Positions 1-7,846 of a stretch of 28,035 nt of DNA are shown one piece after another. Source of the stretch: UBA9554 sp038205135 (GTDB lineage: Bacteria; Pseudomonadota; Alphaproteobacteria; Rhodobacterales; Rhodobacteraceae); contig JBBRCF010000036.1 in NCBI GenBank assembly GCA_038205135.1, positions 1 through 28,035 on the forward strand, written 5' to 3'. Position 1 is the first letter of the stretch; each line of letters starts with the position of its first letter. The notes beneath the pieces were generated by a model. The model saw only the letters and a program-made list of their open reading frames with translations. It made no database searches and had not been told where the DNA came from. The position numbers and the translations under genes were made by a program.

Positions 1-630
1 GGACAACACCAGATCCGCTTCGCCCTCCAGAAACAGGCCATAGGCTTCGGACCAGCCGGGCGTGACGGTGACGATATTATCGGCAAGGTCGGCCCAGATC
101 GCCGGAGCCTGATCGCCGTAGGCGGCCTTGATCCACATCACCAGCCCCAGACCGGGGGTGGATGACCGGGGGTCCTGAATGACGATTTTCAGGTCACTGG
201 CCGCCAGCGCCTTGAAATCCGTCGGATATGTCGGACCCGCCAGCCCGACAAAGGCGAACCAGCCCCAGTCGAACGGCAGGAACATGTCATCGGTCCATGC
301 AATCGGCAGCGCCAGGGCAGGGGTGATGCCGTGCGGTGCGAACAACCCCGTCGCGCGCGCCGCCGCCGTCAGGTTGGTGTCCAGCCCCAGCACGATATCC
401 GCATCAGACCGCGCGCCTTCCATCTGCAACCTCGCCAGCAGGGCGGCGCCATCGCCCGCGCCGACAAACCGCAGGTCGCAGGCGCATTCCGCCTCGAACG
501 CGGTCTCGATTGCGGGGCCGGGGCCCCATTCGGACACAAAGCTGTCATAGGTCAACACTGTCAAAACGGGTGTTTCCGCCAGCGCCATGCTGGACAGGAA
601 AAGGCCCGGAACAAGGGAAAGGTATCGCAT
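1..630 (-). CDS. thiB: Thiamine ABC transporter substrate-binding protein (3' end outside window)
   Basis: Reads leftward from an ATG at 630 and stays open to position 1, so 210 codons are present and the C-terminus lies outside the window. It begins with a signal peptide (positive MRY, hydrophobic LSLVPGLFLSSMALA, cleavage expected before ETPV), followed by VLTVLTYDSFVSEWGPG, the typical start of mature ThiB. Further along, TPGLGLVMWIKAAYG and PGWSEAYGLFLEGEADLVLS match the ThiB part of the extracellular solute-binding family 1 fold. The role is periplasmic capture of thiamine/TMP/TPP for the ThiPQ importer, whose genes would be expected just left of the window. A GGAGG at 636-640 precedes the start. 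The TPP riboswitch upstream independently supports the assignment. Confidence 0.93.
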   Translation of the reverse strand, partial: MRYLSLVPGLFLSSMALAETPVLTVLTYDSFVSEWGPGPAIETAFEAECACDLRFVGAGDGAALLARLQMEGARSDADIVLGLDTNLTAAARATGLFAPHGITPALALPIAWTDDMFLPFDWGWFAFVGLAGPTYPTDFKALAASDLKIVIQDPRSSTPGLGLVMWIKAAYGDQAPAIWADLADNIVTVTPGWSEAYGLFLEGEADLVLS

Positions 631-634
631 CTCA

Positions 635-668
635 GCCTCCATTGCACACGGGGGCAAAGAATGGAGGC
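635..668 (-). promoter_or_regulatory. SD-sequestering hairpin of the thiB leader (expression platform)
   Basis: In the mRNA sense, GCCTCCATT (668-660) is perfectly complementary over nine bases to AATGGAGGC (643-635), which contains the thiB Shine-Dalgarno GGAGG. The loop is 16 bases. This gives a concrete OFF structure for the riboswitch. The aptamer's own GGAGG (690-686) could compete for the same CCTCC when TPP is absent, freeing the SD. The pairing is seen directly; the switching mechanism is inferred. Confidence 0.7.
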
Positions 669-679
669 GCACCTGCCAT

Positions 680-760
680 ACCTTCCCTCCGCCGGTTCTA
701 ACCGGATCAGGTTCAACGGGTTCGCAACTGCATCTCAGCCCTTCCGGGCACCCCGAGGTT
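680..760 (-). promoter_or_regulatory. TPP riboswitch (THI element) controlling thiB
   Basis: Read on the minus strand, the segment shows the conserved TPP aptamer blocks in order: CGGGGTGCC, GGCTGAGA, GAACCTGATCCGG and the closing GGCGGAGGGA. A P1 helix can form between AACC (about 760-757) and AGGT (683-680). The sensed ligand is thiamine pyrophosphate, and binding would lower thiB expression. Its position about 50 bases before the thiB start, with no poly-T terminator between, suggests control of translation initiation. Confidence 0.95.
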
Positions 761-765
761 CTATA

Positions 766-794
766 AAAGTAGGACGGTTACAATCGCGGGACAA
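766..794 (-). promoter_or_regulatory. Candidate sigma70-type promoter of thiB
   Basis: On the minus strand TTGTCC (794-789) and TACTTT (771-766) are separated by 17 bases. A transcript would start near 759-760, exactly at the first P1 base of the riboswitch. The hexamers are imperfect, so this rests mainly on spacing and fit to the aptamer. Confidence 0.4.
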
Positions 795-855
795 GTCCAA
801 ATCTGCTTGAGGCCCCGGTGCCCCGTCGGTATCGACGTTGGAAAGGAGTCCGCCC

Positions 856-1968
856 ATGTCGTTCAACACCTTCGGCCATATCTTTCGGGTGACCACGTGG
901 GGTGAAAGCCACGGGCCTGCGTTAGGCGCGACGGTGGACGGTGTGCCGCCAGGGGTGCCGGTGTCAGAGGCGGAATTACAACACTGGATGGACCGTCGCA
1001 AACCGGGGCAAAGCCGCTATACCACGCAGCGGCAAGAGGCCGATCTGGTGCGCATCCTGTCGGGTATCTATGACGGGCAGACCACCGGCACGCCAGTGCA
1101 GTTGATGATCGAAAACACCGACCAGCGGTCCAAGGATTACGGCAATATCGTCGACACGTTCCGGCCCGGTCATGCCGACATCACCTATTGGCAGAAATAC
1201 GGCATCCGCGATCCGCGTGGCGGCGGGCGGTCTTCGGCGCGCGAAACGGCAGCGCGGGTGGCGGCGGGGGGCATCGCGCGCGCCGCGCTGGCGGTGCTGG
1301 CCCCGCAAGTGGTGATCACCGGCTACATGGTGCAGATGGGCGCGCATGCCATCGACCGGGCGCGGTTCGACGCCGCGCAGATCGAGGCGAACCCGTTCTG
1401 GTGCCCCGATGCGGTCATGGCAGATCAATGGGCCACCGCGTTGGACGCGCTGCGCAAATCCGGTAATTCCGTCGGCGCGGTGATCGAAATCGTCGCGCGC
1501 GGGGTGCCTGCGGGTCTGGGTGCGCCGGTTTATGGCAAGCTGGACGCTGACCTTGCCGCCGCGATGATGTCGATCAACGCGGTCAAGGGTGTGGAAATCG
1601 GCGACGGCATGGCGGCCGCCGCGCTGACCGGTGTGGATAACGCCGACGAGATCAGCATGGGCGCGGATGGTCCGGTCTATGCGTCGAACCACGCGGGCGG
1701 CATCCTTGGCGGCATCAGCACGGGGCAGGATGTTGTGGTGCGTTTTGCCGTGAAACCCACCAGTTCAATCCTGACGCCGCGCGCGTCGATCACCCGTGAC
1801 GGCGAGGCCACCGAGGTCATCACCAAGGGCCGCCACGACCCCTGTGTCGGCATCCGCGCCGTGCCAGTGGGCGAGGCAATGATGGCCTGCGTGATCCTTG
1901 ACCACATCCTGTTGCAACGCGGCCATGTCGGTGGCGCGGTCGGCGAGTTGCGCGGGCGGATCGGCTGA
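856..1968 (+). CDS. aroC: Chorismate synthase
   Basis: A 370-residue protein that makes chorismate from 5-enolpyruvylshikimate-3-phosphate, the last step of the shikimate pathway, using reduced FMN in the cytoplasm. All three family signatures are present: GESHGPALGATVDGVPPG near residue 16, GGGRSSARETAARVAAGG in the middle, and GRHDPCVGIRAVPVGEAM near the C-terminus. Length is normal. I chose the ATG at 856 (MSFNTFGHIF) because GAAAGGAG lies at 841-848 and family members begin there; the in-frame ATG at 838 lies upstream of that SD. It is divergent from thiB and its stop is one base before the start of the AEC carrier, so the two are probably cotranscribed. Confidence 0.97.
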   Translation: MSFNTFGHIFRVTTWGESHGPALGATVDGVPPGVPVSEAELQHWMDRRKPGQSRYTTQRQEADLVRILSGIYDGQTTGTPVQLMIENTDQRSKDYGNIVDTFRPGHADITYWQKYGIRDPRGGGRSSARETAARVAAGGIARAALAVLAPQVVITGYMVQMGAHAIDRARFDAAQIEANPFWCPDAVMADQWATALDALRKSGNSVGAVIEIVARGVPAGLGAPVYGKLDADLAAAMMSINAVKGVEIGDGMAAAALTGVDNADEISMGADGPVYASNHAGGILGGISTGQDVVVRFAVKPTSSILTPRASITRDGEATEVITKGRHDPCVGIRAVPVGEAMMACVILDHILLQRGHVGGAVGELRGRIG

Positions 1969-1969
1969 G

Positions 1970-2920
1970 GTGCTGACCGTCCTGTCCATCACGCTGCCGG
2001 TGTTTGCGGTGATGGGTCTGGGGTATGTCACCGTCTGGCGCGGGCTGTTCGCGGCGGGGGAAATGCGGACGCTGGGCAAGTTCGTGCTGAACATCGCGTT
2101 GCCCGCGCTGCTGTTCGTCACGGTCGCCACGCGGGATCTGGCCGAGGTGCTTAACCTGCGATACCTCGTCGCTTATGCTCTGGTGGGGCTGGCAACCGGG
2201 GGGATCGCGCTGGCGGTGTTGACGCTGCAGGGCGAAGGCGGCGCGCGGCGCGCGGTGGGGTGGATCGGGGTCAATTCGCCCAATTCAGCCTTTATCGGGT
2301 TTCCGCTTTTGATGTTTCTGGCGCCTGATATCGCCGGGCCAGTGCTGGCGATGAATTTTCTGGTCGAGAATTTTTTGTTGGTGCCCATCGGGTTGATCCT
2401 GCTGGATCAGTCAAAGGCGGCGGGAGCGGGCGCGCTGACGCTGCTGGGCCGCACCATCTGGGGCGTGCTGCAACGCCCGTTGATGATTGCGCTGCTGCTG
2501 GGCTTGGGTTTCGCGATGACCGGGCTGGACCTGCCCGCCATGCTGCAACGGCTGTTGGGGTTTGTCGGCGCATCCGCCTCGGCGCTGGCATTGTTCGCGG
2601 TGGGCGGTGCGCTGGTCGGGATGCCCGTGCGCGGCAACCGGCTGCTGGCAGGGCAGATCACCGCCGGCAAATTGCTGTTGCACCCTGCGCTGGCGGTGAT
2701 CGCGCTGCTGGTCATTCCCTTGCCGCCCGTGATGGCGACGGCGCTGGTGCTGTCCTGCGCGCTGCCGATGTTCACCATCTACGGCGTGCTGGTGCAGGGG
2801 TCTGGCGAAGAAGGTGTGGCCGCACTGGCGATGCTGTGGGCCAATCTGGCCGCCGTCGTGACGGTGACGGCGGCCTTGTGGTGGCTGCAGATGGCGTTTC
2901 AGATACCTCAGGCAGCCTGA
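1970..2920 (+). CDS. AEC (auxin efflux carrier) family transporter
   Basis: A 316-residue, highly hydrophobic protein with about ten membrane segments in two halves, typical in length for the AEC family. The start LTVLSITLPVFAVMGLGYV and the internal NSAFIGFPLL, where the family carries its conserved Asn/Pro region, support the call. Bacterial AEC proteins export or exchange organic acids such as malate or malonate; the substrate here cannot be told. I chose GTG 1970, one base after the aroC stop, since the frame upstream lies inside aroC and codes for an unlikely polar, Cys-rich extension. The 3' end overlaps the convergent thioredoxin gene by 13 bases. Confidence 0.85.
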   Translation: MLTVLSITLPVFAVMGLGYVTVWRGLFAAGEMRTLGKFVLNIALPALLFVTVATRDLAEVLNLRYLVAYALVGLATGGIALAVLTLQGEGGARRAVGWIGVNSPNSAFIGFPLLMFLAPDIAGPVLAMNFLVENFLLVPIGLILLDQSKAAGAGALTLLGRTIWGVLQRPLMIALLLGLGFAMTGLDLPAMLQRLLGFVGASASALALFAVGGALVGMPVRGNRLLAGQITAGKLLLHPALAVIALLVIPLPPVMATALVLSCALPMFTIYGVLVQGSGEEGVAALAMLWANLAAVVTVTAALWWLQMAFQIPQAA

Positions 2921-3312
2921 AGCGCGGTGTCCATCAGGGCCTTGATGTCGGCCTGCGCGGTGCCGGCGACAATGCGGCCCAGCTCCTTGTCGCCCTTCAG
3001 AACCACCAGCGTGGACCGGCGCGGGATCTTCATCGTCTGCACGATTTCGGAACTGCGCCACTGGTCCCAGTCGGCCTTGATGAAGGTGATCTGCTGCGCA
3101 TAGGCGGGGTTTTCCGACTTCAGTGCGTTGATCACGCGTTCCTGCGCGGCGCAGGTGCTGCACCACGAGGCGCTGAAATCCAGGAAAACCGTCTCGCCCT
3201 TGGCCAGCCGGTCGGCCAGAAGTGCGGGGGTGTAGTCGATGAAAGCGGCCTGTGCGGCCATGGGCAGCACTGCGGCGGCGGCAGACAGGATCAGAAAGTC
3301 ACGACGTTTCAT
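2908..3312 (-). CDS. Periplasmic thioredoxin-like protein (WCSTC), DsbD-gamma/TlpA type
   Basis: A 134-residue protein with a signal peptide (MKRRDFLILSAAAAVLPMAAQA) that includes a twin-arginine pair but is short of a full Tat motif. A single thioredoxin domain follows, with active site W50-C51-S-T-C54 and the cis-proline region KIPRRSTLVVL. This looks like the isolated C-terminal redox domain of DsbD. It follows the CcdA-like gene by 12 bases, with GGAG in the gap, so the two are probably cotranscribed. Together they would form a split DsbD: CcdA carries electrons across the membrane to this protein, which then reduces periplasmic disulfides. The final target is unknown. The 3' end overlaps the AEC gene tail-to-tail. 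Confidence 0.85.
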   Translation of the reverse strand: MKRRDFLILSAAAAVLPMAAQAAFIDYTPALLADRLAKGETVFLDFSASWCSTCAAQERVINALKSENPAYAQQITFIKADWDQWRSSEIVQTMKIPRRSTLVVLKGDKELGRIVAGTAQADIKALMDTALQAA

Positions 3313-3324
3313 GAAGATACTCCA

Positions 3325-4038
3325 TTACAGGGACACGGACAGATCAATCAGCCACGCGGGCAGAACCGACAGCAACCAGGCCTCGGCGACGTGGTGCAGG
3401 CGGAACAACAGTGCCAGACCGACAAGGGCGAATACCGCCCCCATCACCGGCCGGGCATTTTCGGCGATGCGTTGCATCAAGGCACGGTTGCGCAGCAACA
3501 GCCCGCGCGCGCCATACCCAAGCGCGAGGATCAGCGTGGCAACGCCCGCCGCAAAGAACACCATGATCAGAAACGCACGGCCCAGGCTCTGACCCTGCGC
3601 GGCCAATGAAATCGCGGCACCCAGCGTGGGCCCGATGCAAGGCGACCACACCGCGCCCAACAACAGCCCGCCCATAAATTGCCCGCGCCCGGTCGCGCCG
3701 TCCAGCCGGCCCATGCCGGCGTCAGCCTGCGCCGCCATCCCGCCGGTCGCCAGCGAAAACGCGTCGGACGCGCGCGGCACCAGCAGCACCACACCGAACA
3801 CGATCATCAGCACGGCCCCGGCCTGTGCGATCGTCTGTTCGTCGATGCCCAAGGCAAATCCGAATGTCGCGACCGTGAACCCAAGCGTGACGAACGATAC
3901 CGCCATCCCCGCCGCCAGCAACAGCGGCCCGGATCGCCCGGCCTGCAATGACCCGGCGACGACGATGGGCAGAACCGGCAATACGCAGGGATTGATCAGC
4001 GTCATCAGGCCGGCCAGATAGGCAAGAATGTTTTCCAT
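3325..4038 (-). CDS. ccdA: CcdA/DsbD-beta family transmembrane thiol-disulfide carrier
   Basis: A 237-residue membrane protein with about six to seven hydrophobic segments. The two redox motifs of the family are visible: NPCVLPVLP with C18 in the first membrane segment and SPCIGPTLG with C134 in the fourth. These two cysteines would shuttle electrons from cytoplasmic thioredoxin to the periplasm. It heads a two-gene unit with the exported thioredoxin-like protein immediately downstream. It could serve cytochrome c maturation or a peroxide/sulfenic acid repair route; no cytochrome c genes are nearby to decide. An SD-like GGGTGAG precedes the ATG. Confidence 0.88.
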   Translation of the reverse strand: MENILAYLAGLMTLINPCVLPVLPIVVAGSLQAGRSGPLLLAAGMAVSFVTLGFTVATFGFALGIDEQTIAQAGAVLMIVFGVVLLVPRASDAFSLATGGMAAQADAGMGRLDGATGRGQFMGGLLLGAVWSPCIGPTLGAAISLAAQGQSLGRAFLIMVFFAAGVATLILALGYGARGLLLRNRALMQRIAENARPVMGAVFALVGLALLFRLHHVAEAWLLSVLPAWLIDLSVSL

Positions 4039-4096
4039 GTCTCACCCGTAACCCGGCGGGAACCCGCCTGTCACCTGAACTTGCGATGCCGTCGTT

Positions 4097-4972
4097 TCAC
4101 GTCCGCGTGGTGGATTGTTTCGACAGTTGCACCGCCAGAATGCCCGCAGTGATGATCGCCACGCCGACCAGGTCCAGCAGGCGCAACTGTTCGCCCAGAA
4201 TCACTGCCGCGATGGCGACGCCGAAAAACGGATTCAGGAAATGGAAGGTCGCTGCCTTGACCGCACCGATCTGGTTGACCAGCGTGAACCAGACAAAGGT
4301 GGCGGCAAGACCGGGCACCAGCGTGGTATAGGCAAAGGCCACCACCAATTGCCACGACCAGTTGACCGTGATGGTTTCGGTCAGCGCGGACACCACCGCC
4401 AGACAGGCCGCGCCGACAAACATCTGCAATCCGACGATCATCATCACATTGCCGCCGGAGGATGCGCCGCGCACCGACAGGGTGGCGACCGTCAGGGCCA
4501 CCGCCGCCAGCAGGCACAGGCCAAGGCCGCGCAGGTCCACGCCCGAATCCAGCCGCGCCCCCATGATCAGGCCGACGCCCAGAAACCCCATCACCAGACC
4601 GATCACCCCCAGACGCGGCAGCCGGTCACGGAAAATCACCCAGCCCGCCAAGGCCACCATCAGCGGCATCGACGACGCAATGATCGAGGCCAATCCCGCC
4701 TCGACCGTCTGCATGGCAACGAAATTCAGCCCCAGATACAGCGCGTTCTGGCAGATGCCGAAAATGATCGTTGCCCGCCATTGCGCCTGGGTCAGCCGGA
4801 ACGACTGGCCGAGCCAGACCGCGATGGCCACACCCAACCCGCCCGAAATCACGAACCGCAACGCCAGCGACGCCAAGGGCGGTGCATCCGCTACGATGAA
4901 CCGCGCCGATGTAAAGGCCGAGGACCACATCAGCGCAAAGGCCAGCCCCATGACGATGGCGCGCAGGTTCAT
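4097..4972 (-). CDS. EamA/DMT superfamily transporter
   Basis: A 291-residue protein with ten predicted membrane helices arranged as two EamA repeats. The first begins with the typical LAFALMWSSAFTSARFIV, the second with LCLLAAVALTVATL, and the C-terminal NPFFGVAIAAVILGEQL is the recurrent end-of-repeat motif. Members export amino acids, metabolites or drugs, or act as permeases; no substrate can be given. CGGAG lies about ten bases before the ATG at 4972. It is transcribed in the same direction as the ccdA pair downstream, with a small GGCGGG/CCCGCC hairpin at 4055-4068 between them, and is shielded from HU upstream by a strong terminator. Confidence 0.88.
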   Translation of the reverse strand: MNLRAIVMGLAFALMWSSAFTSARFIVADAPPLASLALRFVISGGLGVAIAVWLGQSFRLTQAQWRATIIFGICQNALYLGLNFVAMQTVEAGLASIIASSMPLMVALAGWVIFRDRLPRLGVIGLVMGFLGVGLIMGARLDSGVDLRGLGLCLLAAVALTVATLSVRGASSGGNVMMIVGLQMFVGAACLAVVSALTETITVNWSWQLVVAFAYTTLVPGLAATFVWFTLVNQIGAVKAATFHFLNPFFGVAIAAVILGEQLRLLDLVGVAIITAGILAVQLSKQSTTRT

Positions 4973-5043
4973 GGCAGGGACTCCGGTTTTCGCGTCACGT
5001 TAGCGGTTGGCGCGGCAGGGGCAAGCGGGGCCCGCCCTGATGC

Positions 5044-5076
5044 CCAAACAAAAAGGGTCGCCATCGGGCGACCCTT
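5044..5076 (-). terminator. Rho-independent terminator of the HU gene
   Basis: On the minus strand AAGGGTCGCC and GGCGACCCTT form a perfect 10-bp stem (5076-5067 and 5062-5053) with a four-base loop CGAT, followed by a T-rich TTGTTT run (5052-5044). It lies 25 bases after the HU stop codon. Confidence 0.9.
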
Positions 5077-5101
5077 GCAAAACACTGGTTACCGGGTGCG
5101 A

Positions 5102-5389
5102 TCAGACGTTCACGCTGTCTTTCAGCGCCTTGGCGATGGTGATCTTGACCACCTTGTCGGCGGCCTTTTTGACCTGTTCCTTGGTGGCGGGGTTGCGCAC
5201 CATGCGTTCGGGGCGTTCGCGGCAATAGAACTTGCCGATGCCGGGCAGCGTGACCGCGCCGCCATTGGCAACCTCGGTGGTGATCACGTCAACGATGCTG
5301 TCCAGCGCAGCCGTGGCGGATTTCTTGTCGCTGCCCATCTTGGCCGCCAGCGCGGCGACCAGTTGGGTCTTGCTCATTGGTTTTGCCAT
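5102..5389 (-). CDS. hup: HU family DNA-binding protein
   Basis: A 95-residue histone-like nucleoid protein. The N-terminal helix (SKTQLVAALAAKMGSDKKSATAALDSIVDVI) is the dimerization part. The beta-arm carries GIGKFYCRERPERMVRNPATKE, which fits the HU/IHF signature, including the proline that intercalates into DNA (NPAT). The start at 5389 is preceded by AAAGGAG at 5404-5398 with an eight-base spacer; an in-frame upstream start would be upstream of this SD. It stands as a single gene with its own promoter and terminator. HU rather than IHF is chosen because the body is a plain HU homodimer type, but exact paralogue naming is uncertain. Confidence 0.95.
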   Translation of the reverse strand: MAKPMSKTQLVAALAAKMGSDKKSATAALDSIVDVITTEVANGGAVTLPGIGKFYCRERPERMVRNPATKEQVKKAADKVVKITIAKALKDSVNV

Positions 5390-5433
5390 TTTCAGGTCTC
5401 CTTTACTGCCCGATATGGGGCATTGTCGCAAAG

Positions 5434-5462
5434 ATTAAACGGTATATTGCGTACAGGCACAA
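5434..5462 (-). promoter_or_regulatory. Candidate sigma70-type promoter of the HU gene
   Basis: On the minus strand TTGTGC (5462-5457) and TTTAAT (5439-5434) are 17 bases apart; the -10 matches five of six consensus bases. A 5' leader of about 37 bases would result, ending in the strong SD. The region is AT-rich compared with its surroundings. Confidence 0.5.
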
Positions 5463-5528
5463 CGGATAGTGGATATTCGCTGGAGGAAAACAAGGGTTTT
5501 TGCGCCATAACCGTGATGTGACGCAAGG

Positions 5529-6998
5529 TCACAAGAACGCGGTTTCCTCGAACGACCGCAACTTTCGGCTGTGCAGGCGTTCCAGCGGCATGGACCGCAG
5601 ATGTTCCATGGCACGAATCCCGATCATCAGGTGGCGCGACACCTGCGTCTTGTAGAATTCGGACGCCATGCCGGGCAGTTTCAGTTCGCCATGCAGCGGT
5701 TTGTCCGACACGCACAACAGCGTGCCATAGGGCACCCGAAACCGGAATCCGTTCGCCGCGATCGTGGCGCTTTCCATGTCCAGCGCCACGGCGCGCGACT
5801 GCGACAGGCGCTGCACCGGGCCGGTATGGTCGCGCAATTCCCAGTTGCGGTTGTCGACACTGGCGACGGTGCCGGTCCGCATGATGCGTTTCAAATCGAA
5901 CCCGTCCAGCTGGGTTTCCTGCGCCACGGCCCGTTCCAGCGCGATCTGCACTTCGGCCAGCGCGGGCACCGGCACCCAGACCGGCAGATCGTCATCCAGC
6001 ACCTTGTCTTCGCGCAGATAGGCGTGGGCCAGCACGAAATCGCCCAGCGATTGCGAATTGCGCAGCCCCGCACAATGCCCGACCATCAGCCACGCATGCG
6101 GGCGCAGCACCGCGATATGGTCGGTTGCGGTTTTGGCGTTTGACGGGCCGACGCCGATGTTGACCAGCGTGATGCCCTGTCCTCCGGCGCGTTTCAGGTG
6201 ATAGGTCGGCATCTGCGGCATCTTGGGCGTCAGGGGGATGTCGCCTTCGGGGTCGGTCAGCACATGGTTGCCGGTGGACACGAATGCGGTATAGCCCGAT
6301 GCGGCATCAGCCAGCATGCGCCGGGCGTAGGCCTCGAATTCCGACACGTAGAACTGATAGTTGGTGAACAGCACGAAATTCTGGAAATGGTCCGGATCGG
6401 TCGCGGTGTAATGCGCCAGCCGCGCCAGCGAATAATCCACCCGCTGCGCGCTGAACGGGGCCAGCGGCAGCACGCCGTCAACCGGAACATACGTACCGTT
6501 CACGATATCGTCGTTCGTTGTCGTCAGGTCGGGCACATCGAAAAAATCGCGCAGGGTGAATTCGGCGGCGCCTTCCTGCGGCACCAGCCCGCTGCCCGCT
6601 GCCGATACCGCGAAATGCAGCGGCATCGGCGTGGTTGACGGCCCGATCAGCACCGGGGTGCGGTGGTTCTCCAAAAGCAGTCCGATCTGCTGGGCCAGAT
6701 AATGGCGAAACAGGTCGGGCCGGGTGACCGAAGTGGCATAGCGTCCGGGTTCGGCGACATGGCCAAAGGACAACCGGCTGTCCACCTTGTCATGCGTGGT
6801 GGTTTCCAGCCGCACCTCGGGGTAATAGGCGCGATAGCGGCAATCGGGCTGGCCTTCGCGCAGCGCCCGTCCCAGAGCCTGCGTCAGGAATTCCGTGGCC
6901 TCGCGGTACAGTTTTTCCAGTTGGGCAACGGCGGCATGCGCATCGGTAAACGCCGCATGCGCGACCGTGGCGGGCGTCAGTATCGGCATGTCCTGCAT
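5529..6998 (-). CDS. amn: AMP nucleosidase
   Basis: A 489-residue enzyme that hydrolyses AMP to adenine and ribose-5-phosphate, controlling adenylate pools in the cytoplasm. The N-terminal half is the Amn-specific domain (YRAYYPEVRLETTTHDKVDSR region). The C-terminal half is a nucleoside phosphorylase fold, with GVGPSNAKTATDHIAVLRP, MVGHCAGLR and the substrate-binding ALDMESATIAANG, where the Met-Glu pair is characteristic. Length agrees with the enterobacterial enzyme. I start at the ATG at 6998 (MQDMPILTP) because GAAGGAG is correctly placed before it; an in-frame start 24 bases upstream lacks a better site. It shares orientation with yaaA and recQ upstream, with a 65-base gap to yaaA. Confidence 0.95.
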   Translation of the reverse strand: MQDMPILTPATVAHAAFTDAHAAVAQLEKLYREATEFLTQALGRALREGQPDCRYRAYYPEVRLETTTHDKVDSRLSFGHVAEPGRYATSVTRPDLFRHYLAQQIGLLLENHRTPVLIGPSTTPMPLHFAVSAAGSGLVPQEGAAEFTLRDFFDVPDLTTTNDDIVNGTYVPVDGVLPLAPFSAQRVDYSLARLAHYTATDPDHFQNFVLFTNYQFYVSEFEAYARRMLADAASGYTAFVSTGNHVLTDPEGDIPLTPKMPQMPTYHLKRAGGQGITLVNIGVGPSNAKTATDHIAVLRPHAWLMVGHCAGLRNSQSLGDFVLAHAYLREDKVLDDDLPVWVPVPALAEVQIALERAVAQETQLDGFDLKRIMRTGTVASVDNRNWELRDHTGPVQRLSQSRAVALDMESATIAANGFRFRVPYGTLLCVSDKPLHGELKLPGMASEFYKTQVSRHLMIGIRAMEHLRSMPLERLHSRKLRSFEETAFL

Positions 6999-7063
6999 CG
7001 TGCGCTCCTTCGGATTGCGCATCTATTGCCAGATACGGGCCGCTCCGACCAGTGCCCTGCGCA

Positions 7064-7834
7064 TCAGGCCGCCACGCTGTCGCTGGCCCCGCGCAGAAAC
7101 ACCATCCGGGCGGCATCGCTGGCGTCCGGCTGGTACCGATAGCCGCCGGCGTTGAAATCCTGCAACGCGGCCGGGTCGGACACGCGATTTTCGCAGATGA
7201 ACCGCGCCAGTGCCCCGCGCGCGCGTTTGGCGTAGAAACTGATGATTTTCGCTTCGCCCGCCTTTTCGTCCAGAAACACCGGCGTGATGATCGGTACCGC
7301 CAGCGTTGTCCGGTCGACCGCGGCGAAATATTCCTGACTGGCGCAATTCACCAGCAGCCTTGCGCCGGCGGACTGTGCCCGCGCGTTGATCGTCCGCGCG
7401 ATCCGGTTGCCCCACCAGTCATACAGTGTGGTCCCGCGCGGGGTGGCCAGCCGCGTGCCCATTTCCAGCCGGTGCGGCTCGATCCCGTCGAACGGGCGCA
7501 GCAGGCCGTACAGCCCCGACAGGATGCACAGGTGATCCTGCGCATAGAGCATGGCGTCGGCGTCCAGCGTTTTCGCCTCGAACCCCTGATAGGTGTCGCC
7601 GGCAAAGCAATCGATGGCGCGGGTGGCGCCCTGCCCAGCAAAGGCCGCGAACCGGTCCGCGTTCAACCGCGCCAGCGCGTCCGACAGATGCATCAGGCGT
7701 TTCAGATCCGCCGCCGTCAGGCGCTGCGCGACCTTGGCCAGCGCGCGCGCCTCTTTCAGCAGGTCCGGCACGGTCATCACAGCCGTCGAGGGCGCGATAT
7801 CCATTTTCTTGGCAGGCGACACGCAGACCAGCAT
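7064..7834 (-). CDS. yaaA: Peroxide stress protein YaaA (DUF328/UPF0246)
   Basis: A 256-residue cytoplasmic protein. It begins MLVCVSPAKKMD, the conserved YaaA N-terminus, and contains CFAGDTYQGFEA, LSGLYGLLRPFD and RLEMGTRL, all hallmarks of the family. In E. coli, YaaA lowers free iron and so limits Fenton damage during peroxide stress, and the fold binds DNA. The SD AAAGGAG overlaps the stop codon of recQ (12-base gap), implying cotranscription and probably translational coupling with that repair helicase. Confidence 0.95.
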   Translation of the reverse strand: MLVCVSPAKKMDIAPSTAVMTVPDLLKEARALAKVAQRLTAADLKRLMHLSDALARLNADRFAAFAGQGATRAIDCFAGDTYQGFEAKTLDADAMLYAQDHLCILSGLYGLLRPFDGIEPHRLEMGTRLATPRGTTLYDWWGNRIARTINARAQSAGARLLVNCASQEYFAAVDRTTLAVPIITPVFLDEKAGEAKIISFYAKRARGALARFICENRVSDPAALQDFNAGGYRYQPDASDAARMVFLRGASDSVAA

Positions 7835-7846
7835 TGAATTCTCCTT

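Noticed and set aside
4115..5521. Long plus-strand open frame (468 codons) across EamA and HU
   Set aside because: It is antisense to two clear genes and its product is a Gln/His/Arg-rich low-complexity sequence with no motif, typical of antisense frames in GC-rich DNA.
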